A DNA stretch of 64,000 nt. It comes from Marinimicrobium sp050113635 (GTDB lineage: Bacteria > Pseudomonadota > Gammaproteobacteria > Pseudomonadales > Cellvibrionaceae). The notes beneath the pieces were generated by a model, which saw only the letters and a list, made by a program, of their open reading frames with translations, ran no database searches and was not told where the DNA came from. Below, piece after piece: positions 55,347 to 63,335 of this stretch. Location of the stretch: contig NZ_JBNJLT010000001.1 in the NCBI RefSeq assembly GCF_050113635.1, positions 434,001-498,000 on the forward strand. The letters run 5' to 3'. How positions within the stretch are numbered: the first letter of the stretch is position 1; every line of letters begins with the position of its first letter. Position numbers and translations under genes: made by a program.

Positions 55347-56087
55347 TTACAGTTCCTGCACCAACCAGCCGAACTTCTTTTCGACCGTCTCCGCATTGCG
55401 GCCGGAGGAGGCCGCCACCAATTCGATACGTTCGGGCTCGAACCCTTCGGGTAACGTCAGGCGACCTTCAATATTCTGAAAGTAGCGAAACCGCAGACGA
55501 ATATCCTCTCCCTCTACCTGCTCGGAGAGCTGGTAGAGGGAGAGCGTTTCCAGGGCCCCTTCCTGGCGCCCTACAATATTGAAATTCAGTTGCCCAGACA
55601 AAACCTGATGGTCTGTCGCCAATTGCTGAATCACCAGCTTGTATTCGAATTGTCTGGGGTTATCGGTTGCCAGCACATTTAATGAGCCTATCGTCAAACC
55701 GGAGTTATTCTCACCCGGCGACATCAGGCCGCGATAGAAGGTTATATCCTCCTCGAGCGCAGCCACCTCTTCCTTTAAGGCAATGACCTGATTACGCATC
55801 TCCTCGCTGGCCTGCTGGTCCACCTGCGTGCCAAGACGAAGATTGGCCACCTGCTGGCGCAACTGTTCCGTTTCACGCGACAGGTCTGCCACTTCAATAC
55901 GCAAACGATCCCGCTCCGCGACGGCATCCGCCTGCTCGATCACGCCTTTGTAGTGCCCCCAGTAAAAACTCGCGGCCACCCCTGCGGCCATCACCACCAG
56001 CACAAACAGTGTCCAGAACACAGGTCGCCAGGGGCGATAACGTACGACCACCATGCGGCACTGCTTGCTGCCTTTTACTGCCGTCAT
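55347..56087 (-). CDS. DUF6776-type membrane coiled-coil protein
   Basis: A 246-residue protein with a basic N-terminus (VVVRYRPWRP), one transmembrane helix (VFWTLFVLVVMAAGVAASFYW), a coiled coil over about residues 55-120 (heptads of Leu/Val with Glu/Arg), and a beta-rich C-terminal domain (LTIGSLNVLATDNPRQFEYKL onward). By topology the C-terminal part is periplasmic. The family assignment is from memory; function unestablished. It sits between argC and bactofilin on one strand. Confidence 0.75.
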   Translation of the reverse strand: MTAVKGSKQCRMVVVRYRPWRPVFWTLFVLVVMAAGVAASFYWGHYKGVIEQADAVAERDRLRIEVADLSRETEQLRQQVANLRLGTQVDQQASEEMRNQVIALKEEVAALEEDITFYRGLMSPGENNSGLTIGSLNVLATDNPRQFEYKLVIQQLATDHQVLSGQLNFNIVGRQEGALETLSLYQLSEQVEGEDIRLRFRYFQNIEGRLTLPEGFEPERIELVAASSGRNAETVEKKFGWLVQEL

Positions 56088-56127
56088 AGGCTCCAGTCCT
56101 CTTTACTCACAATCCAGCGCCGCTTCG

Positions 56128-57174
56128 TCAGGGGAGCAGTGCCACGACATCCAGCCCGGCAGTCTCCTCGAAGCCGAACATAATATTCATATTCTGGACG
56201 GCCTGTCCGGAGGCGCCCTTGGTCAGATTATCGATGACGGACAGCACCACGAGCGTATCACGGTCCTGGGGGCGAAAAACGGAAATACGGCAAACATTGG
56301 AGCCTTTCACCGATCGGGTTTGAGGGTGCTGTCCCGCAGGCAACACATCCACAAACGGCTCATGCGCATAACGTTGCTCAAACAGCGCCTGCAGATCTGG
56401 AAGCTCTTCCGGCACCCGGGCCTGGCTGTACAGCGTTGCATGAATGCCGCGGATCATTGGCAATAAATGCGGAACAAACGTCACCCGAGCTGGCACACTG
56501 CCGTCAGCCTGCACGTCATTCAACCCTTGTTCGATCTCCGGTAGATGGCGGTGACCAGCGGCAGCATAGGCTTTAAAGCTGTCACTGACTTCGGTGAGCA
56601 GCGTATCCACTTTGGCTTGACGACCCGCGCCGGTAGCACCGCTGGCCGCACTGACTATCAAGCTCTCAGGCACCACGAGTCCCTGCTCCAGCAGCGGCAA
56701 GAACCCCAGTTGAGCGGCCGTGGGATAACAGCCGGGGCAGGCCACCAGCCGTGCGCCCCGAATCGCCTCTCGGTTCACCTCGGGCAGCCCGTAAACGGCT
56801 TCCCTCACCAACTCCGGGCAACCGTGAGACTGGCCATACCATTGCCCCCACAGCGCTGTGTCACGCAAGCGAAAATCAGCGGAAAGGTCAATCACCCGGG
56901 TGCCCGTTGCCAATAAGGCGGGCATCAGGTTTTGGGCCACACCATGAGGCGTGGCAAAGAAAACCACATCACACTGCCCCAGCTGCTTCACATCGGGCTC
57001 AGTAAACGCCAAGTCGGTATGGCCACGCAGGTTGGGATAAAGATCAGCAATGGGTGTTCCAGCTTCCGCACGCGATGTAATCACTGCCACCTGAACTTCA
57101 GGATGCTTCACCAGCAAACGCAACAGTTCGACGCCGGTATAGCCAGTACCGCCGACAATCCCCACATTAATCAC
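56128..57174 (-). CDS. argC: N-acetyl-gamma-glutamyl-phosphate reductase
   Basis: A 348-residue NADPH enzyme of arginine synthesis. The cofactor motif is GIVGGTGYTGVELLRLL at the N-terminus and the catalytic cysteine is in RLVACPGCYPTAAQLG near residue 153; the C-terminal block is DNLTKGASGQAVQNMNIM. The ATG at 57174 gives the expected length. The DUF6776 and bactofilin genes follow within 40 and 23 bp. Confidence 0.96.
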   Translation of the reverse strand: MINVGIVGGTGYTGVELLRLLVKHPEVQVAVITSRAEAGTPIADLYPNLRGHTDLAFTEPDVKQLGQCDVVFFATPHGVAQNLMPALLATGTRVIDLSADFRLRDTALWGQWYGQSHGCPELVREAVYGLPEVNREAIRGARLVACPGCYPTAAQLGFLPLLEQGLVVPESLIVSAASGATGAGRQAKVDTLLTEVSDSFKAYAAAGHRHLPEIEQGLNDVQADGSVPARVTFVPHLLPMIRGIHATLYSQARVPEELPDLQALFEQRYAHEPFVDVLPAGQHPQTRSVKGSNVCRISVFRPQDRDTLVVLSVIDNLTKGASGQAVQNMNIMFGFEETAGLDVVALLP

Positions 57175-57260
57175 AATAAACCTCTGCTCCCGTTGGCCCG
57201 ACCCTTTGCCGGAACACGTTAGTCTTGACGCCCGCTTGCGGGTCGCTCCCGGAAACAGCC

Positions 57261-57266
57261 TATAAT
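57261..57266 (+). promoter_or_regulatory. possible -10 for the ClC channel gene
   Basis: A consensus TATAAT 48 bp before the ATG. A TTGCGG (57236-57241) lies 19 bp upstream, a long spacing, so only the -10 is convincing. Confidence 0.35.
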
Positions 57267-57313
57267 ACGGGCCTTATGATGAAATCGAAAGTCTAACGCT
57301 CGAAAGGATTTAC

Positions 57314-59074
57314 ATGCCACAGGCTCCTGATCCGCTGAAGCGCTTTCGCAATCGCCAGCAATCTCTGGCTGAGCAATGGCGAAACCGCCTCGCCCAAGTG
57401 GACGCCTTACCTCAGTTAACCCTTCTCGGTGTTCTGTGCGGGCTTTTTGCCAGCGGTGTCATCGTCAGTTTCCGGCTGCTGGTGGAAGGCTCACTGAGCT
57501 GGGCTCTGCCAGGCGGTGCGGAAAATTTTGAAGCCCTGCCACCCTGGCTCAGGTTCGCTTTGCCTGTGGCGGGCGGACTGGTGCTTACAGGCTTGATTTA
57601 CGCCTTTTCAGCACGCCACCGGCCTACTGGCGTCAGCCATGTGCTGGACCGTCTTCACAATCACCAGGGTTATCTGCCGCTGCGCAATGCGGTCGTTCAG
57701 TTTGTTGGCGGTGCCATTGCACTGATCTCGGGACACTCCGCCGGGCGAGAGGGGCCCGCCGTCCACCTCGGGGCGGCCAGCGCCAGCAAGCTCGGCCAGT
57801 GGTTGCGCCTGCCCAATAACAGCCTGCGTCCGTTGATCGCCTGTGGCGTGGCCGCAGCGATTGCGGCCTCATTCAATACGCCCATGGCGGGCGTTATCTT
57901 TGCGATGGAAGTGGTGTTGATGGAGTACACCATAGCGGGCTTTATTCCCGTCATTCTCGCCGCTGTGGTGGGCACAACCTTTACCCAGCTCGTGTTCGGC
58001 CCGGATTTCGCCTTTGTCGATGGCCAACAGCTCACTGGCCACCTCGGCGAATTTCCGGCTATGGCGGGCATGGGGCTTTTAATTGCCGTGGCCGCCGCCG
58101 TCTACATCTGGATGCACAGCCGTTGCGTGCAGCACACGCAATCCTGGCCACTATGGTTGAAGCTTCCCCTTGCGGGACTGATCGCTGGGGCGGGCGGCTG
58201 GCTGATCCCTCCCGTCATGGGCATGGGGTATGACACCATCAATCAAGCAATGACGGGCGAACTGGCAGCCCCTGTGCTGGTGGTGATTCTCATTGGAAAA
58301 CTGTTGTTCACCGCGCTGGTGCTCGGCCTTGGGGTCCCCGGCGGCGTCATTGGCCCAACTCTGGTCATGGGAGCCTGCCTCGGCGGCGCCGCCGGTTACA
58401 TCGCACAATGGCTGCCGCTGGAGGTCAGTGAACCCGGCGTGTACGCCATTGTTGGCATGAGCGCCATGATGGCGGCGGTCCTCAACGCTCCGCTGGCCGC
58501 CATTATCGCCATCCTCGAATTAACCTACAATCCGGGCATTTTGTTCCCGGGCATGCTCGTGGTGGTCATCGCCTGTCTGAGCACCCGGTGGTTGTTTCGC
58601 TGCGATGGCCTTTTTGCCACGCTGCTGTCGCTGGAAGGCAAAAGTAACCAGCCACAAATGATGCAGCAGTTGCTGAGCCGAACAGGGGTTCGCAGTTTAA
58701 TGCACCGGCGCTTTTGCATTACTCAACGCCTGCTAAGCCCTACCCAGGCACGCGCCCTGCTGAAGTTGCAGCCGGAATGGCTGGTACTGCAAGAAAAACA
58801 GCTCCTCATCGAGCCCGCCGCGCTTGCCAGGCATCTGGAATCTCTCGAGGAAGCCGCCGCCCCAAAAGCCACCGAACAGGCGAACGAATTGGATTTGCTC
58901 GACATGCCGGCGCGGCGACTGGAAATGGTGGAAATCTCACCCAACGCCAACCTCTACGAGGCGCTGCAAACCTTGAACAAAGCCCAGGTGGATGCGCTCT
59001 TTGTACGCGCCCCCGGAGGCGGCATCGCGGGTCTGGTCGCCCGCGATCAGATAGAGTCTTACTACCGGCTATAA
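57314..59074 (+). CDS. ClC-family chloride channel/antiporter with CBS region
   Basis: A 586-residue membrane protein. The ClC selectivity loops appear as GHSAGREGPAVHLG (with the gating Glu in REGP, near residue 141), and GVPGGVIGPTLVMGA in place of the usual GxFxP. About ten to twelve hydrophobic helices fill residues 40-430. The last 130 residues are soluble and include CBS-like sequence (EISPNANLYEALQTLNKAQVDALFV). It sits in the gene order erpA-clc-hemL seen in enterobacteria. Confidence 0.92.
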   Translation: MPQAPDPLKRFRNRQQSLAEQWRNRLAQVDALPQLTLLGVLCGLFASGVIVSFRLLVEGSLSWALPGGAENFEALPPWLRFALPVAGGLVLTGLIYAFSARHRPTGVSHVLDRLHNHQGYLPLRNAVVQFVGGAIALISGHSAGREGPAVHLGAASASKLGQWLRLPNNSLRPLIACGVAAAIAASFNTPMAGVIFAMEVVLMEYTIAGFIPVILAAVVGTTFTQLVFGPDFAFVDGQQLTGHLGEFPAMAGMGLLIAVAAAVYIWMHSRCVQHTQSWPLWLKLPLAGLIAGAGGWLIPPVMGMGYDTINQAMTGELAAPVLVVILIGKLLFTALVLGLGVPGGVIGPTLVMGACLGGAAGYIAQWLPLEVSEPGVYAIVGMSAMMAAVLNAPLAAIIAILELTYNPGILFPGMLVVVIACLSTRWLFRCDGLFATLLSLEGKSNQPQMMQQLLSRTGVRSLMHRRFCITQRLLSPTQARALLKLQPEWLVLQEKQLLIEPAALARHLESLEEAAAPKATEQANELDLLDMPARRLEMVEISPNANLYEALQTLNKAQVDALFVRAPGGGIAGLVARDQIESYYRL

Positions 59075-59096
59075 CCAAACCATCATTGGAGTTTTT

Positions 59097-59522
59097 ATGC
59101 TCTGGGTCAAAGCTTTCCACATCATCGCCATTATCTGTTGGTTCGCCGCACTGTTCTACTTACCCAGACTGTTCGTCTACCACGCCATGAGCGACGACCG
59201 CCCCAGTCGCGAGCGCTTCAAAATCATGGAGCGCAAGCTCTATAGAGGTATTGGCACACCGAGCCTGGTCGCGACCGTACTGCTGGGCCTGTGGCTCAGT
59301 CATGGGCAATGGGATTATTACGCCAGCAGCCTGTGGTACTGGCTGAAAATGACACTCGTGGCCGTTTTAGTGGTCTATCATTTCATCTGCGGTCATTTCA
59401 TTCGCCAGTTCCGTGATGACCGTTGCCAGCACGGGCATGTGTTTTTCCGGTGGTTCAATGAATTTCCGGTGTTTTTGCTGGTGGGAATTGTAATTCTTGT
59501 GGTGGTAAAACCCCTCCACTGA
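59097..59522 (+). CDS. hemJ: protoporphyrinogen oxidase HemJ
   Basis: A 141-residue membrane protein with four helices that oxidises protoporphyrinogen IX in heme synthesis. The conserved His sits in KAFHIIAIICWFAALFYLPRLFVYH and the conserved Lys in WYWLKMTLVA. It begins 22 bp after the channel gene. Together with hemL downstream it supplies heme, which the cbb3 oxidase needs. Confidence 0.92.
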   Translation: MLWVKAFHIIAIICWFAALFYLPRLFVYHAMSDDRPSRERFKIMERKLYRGIGTPSLVATVLLGLWLSHGQWDYYASSLWYWLKMTLVAVLVVYHFICGHFIRQFRDDRCQHGHVFFRWFNEFPVFLLVGIVILVVVKPLH

Positions 59523-59555
59523 CAGCCAATGGCAATTATCGCCCAGGAGGCTCGC

Positions 59556-60389
59556 ATGACGTCCAATTCGGAACAGGTCCCGGTGGTTCTGGCTCTCGCC
59601 AGTCACGACCCCTCCGGGTGCACCGGTATCCAGGCCGACATCGAGACTTGCGCCAGCCTCGGCTGTCATTGCACGCCGGTGATCACCTCTCTGTGCGCGC
59701 GTGATACGTGCGACATCAAGGATCTTCGATCTGTACCCACCAGTTTTCTGATCGAACAGGTGCGTGCCATTTTGGAGGACCTGCCGGTCAAAGCAGTGAA
59801 GCTGGGCTTTCTGGCCCAAACCAGTCATATTGAAGCCATTCATACCATACTCCGCGACTACCCCGACCTTCCGGTGGTCGTCGAGCCGGTCACCCAACTC
59901 GCCAACGGCTCAGCGGCCGGCGCCGAGGCGCTGCGCGAAGCGATAAAGAACCTTCTTCTTCCACTGAGCACACTGGCGACTCCTGATCTGGTAGAAGCTT
60001 ACGAACTGGCACAACAGGCCGATACGCTGGATGCCTGCGCCCAGGAAATTCTCGAATGCGGCGGAGGCTACACGCTGATTACTGGCACCCGCCGCACTCA
60101 ACAGCATTACGAAAACCGCCTATACAACCCGCAAGGCATGATCCGCGCCTATCGCTGGCAACGGCTCAGTGTGTTCAGCCACGGAGGCGGTGCCACATTG
60201 TCCGCCAGTATCAGCGCCTATCTGGCTCACGGGCTACGATTAATGGACGCCATTGAGCAAGGGCAAAACTTCACATGGCATACCCTGTCCGCGAGCCGCA
60301 GGCTCGGCATGGGACACAGCATACCGCACCGTTTGTTCTGGGCGGACCGCAATCTGGGTCATAAACGCGGACCCGGTGGCGGCTGCTGA
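59556..60389 (+). CDS. thiD: ThiD-like (phospho)methylpyrimidine kinase, catalytic Cys missing
   Basis: A 277-residue ribokinase-fold protein. N-terminal SHDPSGCTGIQADIE matches the ThiD substrate loop. Canonical ThiD carries an anion-hole motif HGTGC(T/S) with a catalytic Cys; here it reads FSHGGGATLSASISAY, with Ala. The KGGH-like segment is also changed (ITGTRRTQQHYENRLY). AGGAGG seven bases before the ATG at 59556 fixes the start. It lies just ahead of thiE, supporting a thiamine role, but activity is doubtful. Confidence 0.8.
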   Translation: MTSNSEQVPVVLALASHDPSGCTGIQADIETCASLGCHCTPVITSLCARDTCDIKDLRSVPTSFLIEQVRAILEDLPVKAVKLGFLAQTSHIEAIHTILRDYPDLPVVVEPVTQLANGSAAGAEALREAIKNLLLPLSTLATPDLVEAYELAQQADTLDACAQEILECGGGYTLITGTRRTQQHYENRLYNPQGMIRAYRWQRLSVFSHGGGATLSASISAYLAHGLRLMDAIEQGQNFTWHTLSASRRLGMGHSIPHRLFWADRNLGHKRGPGGGC

Positions 60390-60537
60390 TCCAACACATA
60401 GCAAACGTTCTTCACAGTTGGGTCCATTCCATTTTACCGGTACACTGCCCGCTTGAATCTTGATGACTGATCATCCCGGTTTCGCCTGTCCAACAAGCGG
60501 ATAACGACAGGGTGTTGATTTACCTTTGGACCTCAAC

Positions 60538-61170
60538 ATGCCCCCTCACCCCCTCTACGCCATCGCCGATTCCAAATCCCTGGGCGAGTCACTGCTTACG
60601 GCCTCCGAAGCGGCGCTGCGAGGTGGAGTGCCGTGGCTGCAATACCGGGATAAAAGTAACAATTCAATACGCCGAAAAGCTGAGGCCCAGGCATTAGCCG
60701 GACTGTGTCAGCGCTACGGTGCGCAATTGATTATCAACGATGATGTCACGTTGGCCGGTGAGATAGGTGCCGGTGTACACCTGGGACAAACCGATGGCGA
60801 CCCGGCAGACGCCCGTCGACAACTGGGGCCAACATCTCTTATTGGCGTTACCTGCCACGATTCTCTGGATCTGGCGCGCCAGGCCCAGCGGGCCGGAGCC
60901 GACTACGTGGCGTTCGGACGCTTCTTCGCGTCCAGGACAAAACCTGAAGCACCGCCGGCCCCCATTTCATTGCTACAGCGAGCACGGCGCGCTATGCCGA
61001 CCCTGTCCATCGTGGCAATTGGCGGCATTACGCTTGAGCGGGGGCAACAGCTGCTCGATGCCGGCGCCTGTCGACTGGCTGTCAGTCACGACTTATTTCA
61101 AACGGGCGACACCGAGCACCGCGCCCGAGCATTTGGCGCGCTGACCCCGAGTCGTGAGAAAATGCGCTGA
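60538..61170 (+). CDS. thiE: thiamine-phosphate synthase
   Basis: A 210-residue TIM-barrel enzyme joining HMP-PP and thiazole phosphate. QYRDKSNN binds pyrophosphate; LIINDDVTLAGEIGAGVHLGQTDGD and YVAFGRFFASRTKPEAPPAP are TPS signatures. TGGAC ahead of the ATG at 60538 is the likely ribosome binding site; an upstream TTG at 60526 is less likely. No TPP riboswitch motif is visible in the 148-bp upstream spacer. Confidence 0.95.
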   Translation: MPPHPLYAIADSKSLGESLLTASEAALRGGVPWLQYRDKSNNSIRRKAEAQALAGLCQRYGAQLIINDDVTLAGEIGAGVHLGQTDGDPADARRQLGPTSLIGVTCHDSLDLARQAQRAGADYVAFGRFFASRTKPEAPPAPISLLQRARRAMPTLSIVAIGGITLERGQQLLDAGACRLAVSHDLFQTGDTEHRARAFGALTPSREKMR

Positions 61171-61225
61171 TTCACACTGATCGGACATCCAACGGTGTCT
61201 CCACTACTCACAGAGGTTGCAATAC

Positions 61226-62506
61226 ATGAGTCGATCCGAAACCTTGTTCCGCCAGGCCCAACAACACATACCCGGCGGGGTCAATTCACCCGTGCGTGCC
61301 TTCAAGGCCGTGGGAGGCACACCCCGCTTTATCGAACGCGCCCAGGGCGCTTACGTGTGGGACGCGGACGGCCAGCGGTACATCGACTATGTGCAATCCT
61401 GGGGACCGATGATTCTCGGCCACGGCTACGAACCCGTCACCGAGGCGGTCATCGCCGCGGCACGCAATGGTCTCAGCTTCGGCGCCCCCACCGAGCGGGA
61501 AACCGAGCTGGCAGACCTTCTGTGCGAGCGCGTGCCCAATATGGACCTGGTTCGGCTGGTCAACTCCGGCACCGAAGCCACCATGAGCGCCATCCGGCTG
61601 GCTCGTGCACACACCGGGCGCGACAAAATCATTAAATTTGAAGGCTGTTACCACGGCCACTCCGACTCATTACTGATCAAAGCCGGATCGGGCGCCCTCA
61701 CCTTCGGTGTCCCCAGTTCCCCCGGCGTTCCCAAAGCGCTGGCCGAACATACCATTACGTTGACCTATAACGATGCCGACCAGGTTCGCGAGGTCTTCCA
61801 AAGCCTTGGCAATGAGATCGCCTGCATCATTGTGGAGCCGGTCGCAGGCAATATGAACTGCATCCCACCATCGCCAGGTTTTCTGGAAACGCTTCGCAGT
61901 GTCTGCGACGCATCCGGCGCGGTGCTTATCTTCGACGAAGTCATGACCGGTTTCCGGGTAGGCCCCAAAGGCGCACAAGGCCATTTCAACGTGGACGCTG
62001 ACCTGATAACGCTGGGTAAAGTGATCGGCGGCGGCATGCCCGTCGGTGCCTTTGGCGGTAAGCGCGACATTATGGAAAAAATCGCACCCACCGGGCCGGT
62101 TTATCAGGCGGGCACTTTATCCGGCAACCCCCTGGCCACCGCAGCCGGGGTAGCTACATTGCAAGCATTAACCCGGGAGGGCCTGTACGAGTCAGTAAGC
62201 ACCCACACTCAGCACTTGATGGACGGACTGCAATCCATTGCGAATGAGGCGAATATTCCTCTAACCACCAACCGTTGCGGCAGCATGTTCGGTATTTTCT
62301 TCACCGACGCACGGCAAGTGAGCCGTTACGAGCAAGTCATGGCCTGCAACACCGAACGCTTCAATCGATTTTTCCACGGTATGCTCGAACAAGGCGTTTA
62401 CCTTGCCCCGGCCTCTTACGAAGCGGGCTTTATGTCGGCCGCCCATACCGAGGAGGATATTGAACAAACGCTCAATGCGGCTCGCAACGTTTTCAAAACA
62501 TTGTAA
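61226..62506 (+). CDS. hemL: glutamate-1-semialdehyde 2,1-aminomutase
   Basis: A 426-residue PLP enzyme making 5-aminolevulinate for heme. The N-terminal FRQAQQHIPGGVNSPVRAF, LIFDEVMTGFR and the PLP lysine in TLGKVIGGGMPVGAFGG are all present. The start is at 61226 (MSRSETLF), preceded by AGAGG; a TTG three codons earlier is possible. Confidence 0.97.
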   Translation: MSRSETLFRQAQQHIPGGVNSPVRAFKAVGGTPRFIERAQGAYVWDADGQRYIDYVQSWGPMILGHGYEPVTEAVIAAARNGLSFGAPTERETELADLLCERVPNMDLVRLVNSGTEATMSAIRLARAHTGRDKIIKFEGCYHGHSDSLLIKAGSGALTFGVPSSPGVPKALAEHTITLTYNDADQVREVFQSLGNEIACIIVEPVAGNMNCIPPSPGFLETLRSVCDASGAVLIFDEVMTGFRVGPKGAQGHFNVDADLITLGKVIGGGMPVGAFGGKRDIMEKIAPTGPVYQAGTLSGNPLATAAGVATLQALTREGLYESVSTHTQHLMDGLQSIANEANIPLTTNRCGSMFGIFFTDARQVSRYEQVMACNTERFNRFFHGMLEQGVYLAPASYEAGFMSAAHTEEDIEQTLNAARNVFKTL

Positions 62507-62783
62507 AACAACCGGTGGGAGGCTTGATGCGACACGACTGAAAGTTAACCACCCCACAATTTTTCATTGAGGGGCTTGCCTAGGCGCCAAGTAGCGCTTA
62601 ATCTTGGGGCAGGTTCCTCAATTCTTGGGGCGCTGGGTTCACTTGGCCGGACGAAAATCCGACCCGACCCGTCGACCCTCGGGAATCGCTGTTGGGAACG
62701 AAGAGGTTTTTACAGATTGTATTCGTCTCACAGAACTTTAGTTTTACGGAATGTACCACTGTCCACCAAATCGGGAGATAACG
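62507..62783. other. hemL/pal spacer, no gene
   Basis: A 277-bp stretch with no credible open frame. It holds AT-rich tracts (AGGTTTTTACAGATTGTATTC, near 62704-62724) that may contain the pal promoter, but spacing to a -10 is unclear. Confidence 0.4.
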
Positions 62784-63254
62784 ATGAACCAACTTTTGAA
62801 GAGCTTTCTGATTCTGATTGCTGTAACCGGCCTGCTCGTGGGCTGTAGCTCCACATCCACCCAGGAAGAAGCACCGGAGCCCACTGTGACCGAGCCGGCA
62901 CCGGAGCCCGAGCCCCAACCGGAACCGGAACCCGAGCTGGACACCGTTTTCTACTTCGACTTTGACAAATCCACCCTCAAGCCCGCTGCCCGTTCCACTT
63001 TGGTAGCTCACGCTGAGCGCCTGAAAGACAGCGGTGATCGTGTGCGCGTGGAAGGTCACGCCGATGAACGCGGTTCTCGTGAGTACAACATGGGTCTGGG
63101 CGAGCGTCGTGCAAAAGCCGTGCGCGACTTCCTGGTACTGCAAGGCGTGCCTGCCAGCCGCATCGAAACCGTCAGTTACGGTGAAGAGCGCCCGGCTGTG
63201 CAAGGCAGCAACGAGCGTTCCTGGTCCAAAAACCGTCGCGTGGAGCTGAACTAA
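62784..63254 (+). CDS. Pal/OmpA-family peptidoglycan-associated lipoprotein
   Basis: A 156-residue lipoprotein with signal LIAVTGLLVGC, an extended Pro-Glu linker (EPEPEPQPEPEPE), and an OmpA-C peptidoglycan-binding domain: TVFYFDFDKSTLK, GHADERGSREYNMGLGERRA and SYGEERP. It tethers the outer membrane to peptidoglycan. GGGAG nine bases upstream selects the ATG at 62784. No tolQRAB or ybgF genes are near, so it may be an additional Pal-like protein. Confidence 0.92.
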   Translation: MNQLLKSFLILIAVTGLLVGCSSTSTQEEAPEPTVTEPAPEPEPQPEPEPELDTVFYFDFDKSTLKPAARSTLVAHAERLKDSGDRVRVEGHADERGSREYNMGLGERRAKAVRDFLVLQGVPASRIETVSYGEERPAVQGSNERSWSKNRRVELN

Positions 63255-63283
63255 GCTCTCACACTGGTCTTGAAACCAAAAAA

Positions 63284-63313
63284 ACGGCGCTCCCACCAGA
63301 GCGCCGTTTTTTT
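63284..63313. terminator. bidirectional intrinsic terminator
   Basis: ACGGCGCTC-CCACCA-GAGCGCCGT forms a perfect 9-bp stem flanked by a T-run on the right (63307-63313) and an A-run on the left. It serves the pal-like gene rightward and the convergent LacI-family gene leftward. Confidence 0.93.
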
Positions 63314-63335
63314 ATGCCGTATTCATAAAGACAAC

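Noticed and set aside
60390..60537. A TPP riboswitch before thiE
   Set aside because: The conserved CTGAGA and GGGGTGC-type elements are absent from the spacer.
62567..62848. A 93-codon open frame running into the pal-like gene
   Set aside because: No ribosome binding site, no recognisable sequence, and it overlaps the lipoprotein start in another frame.
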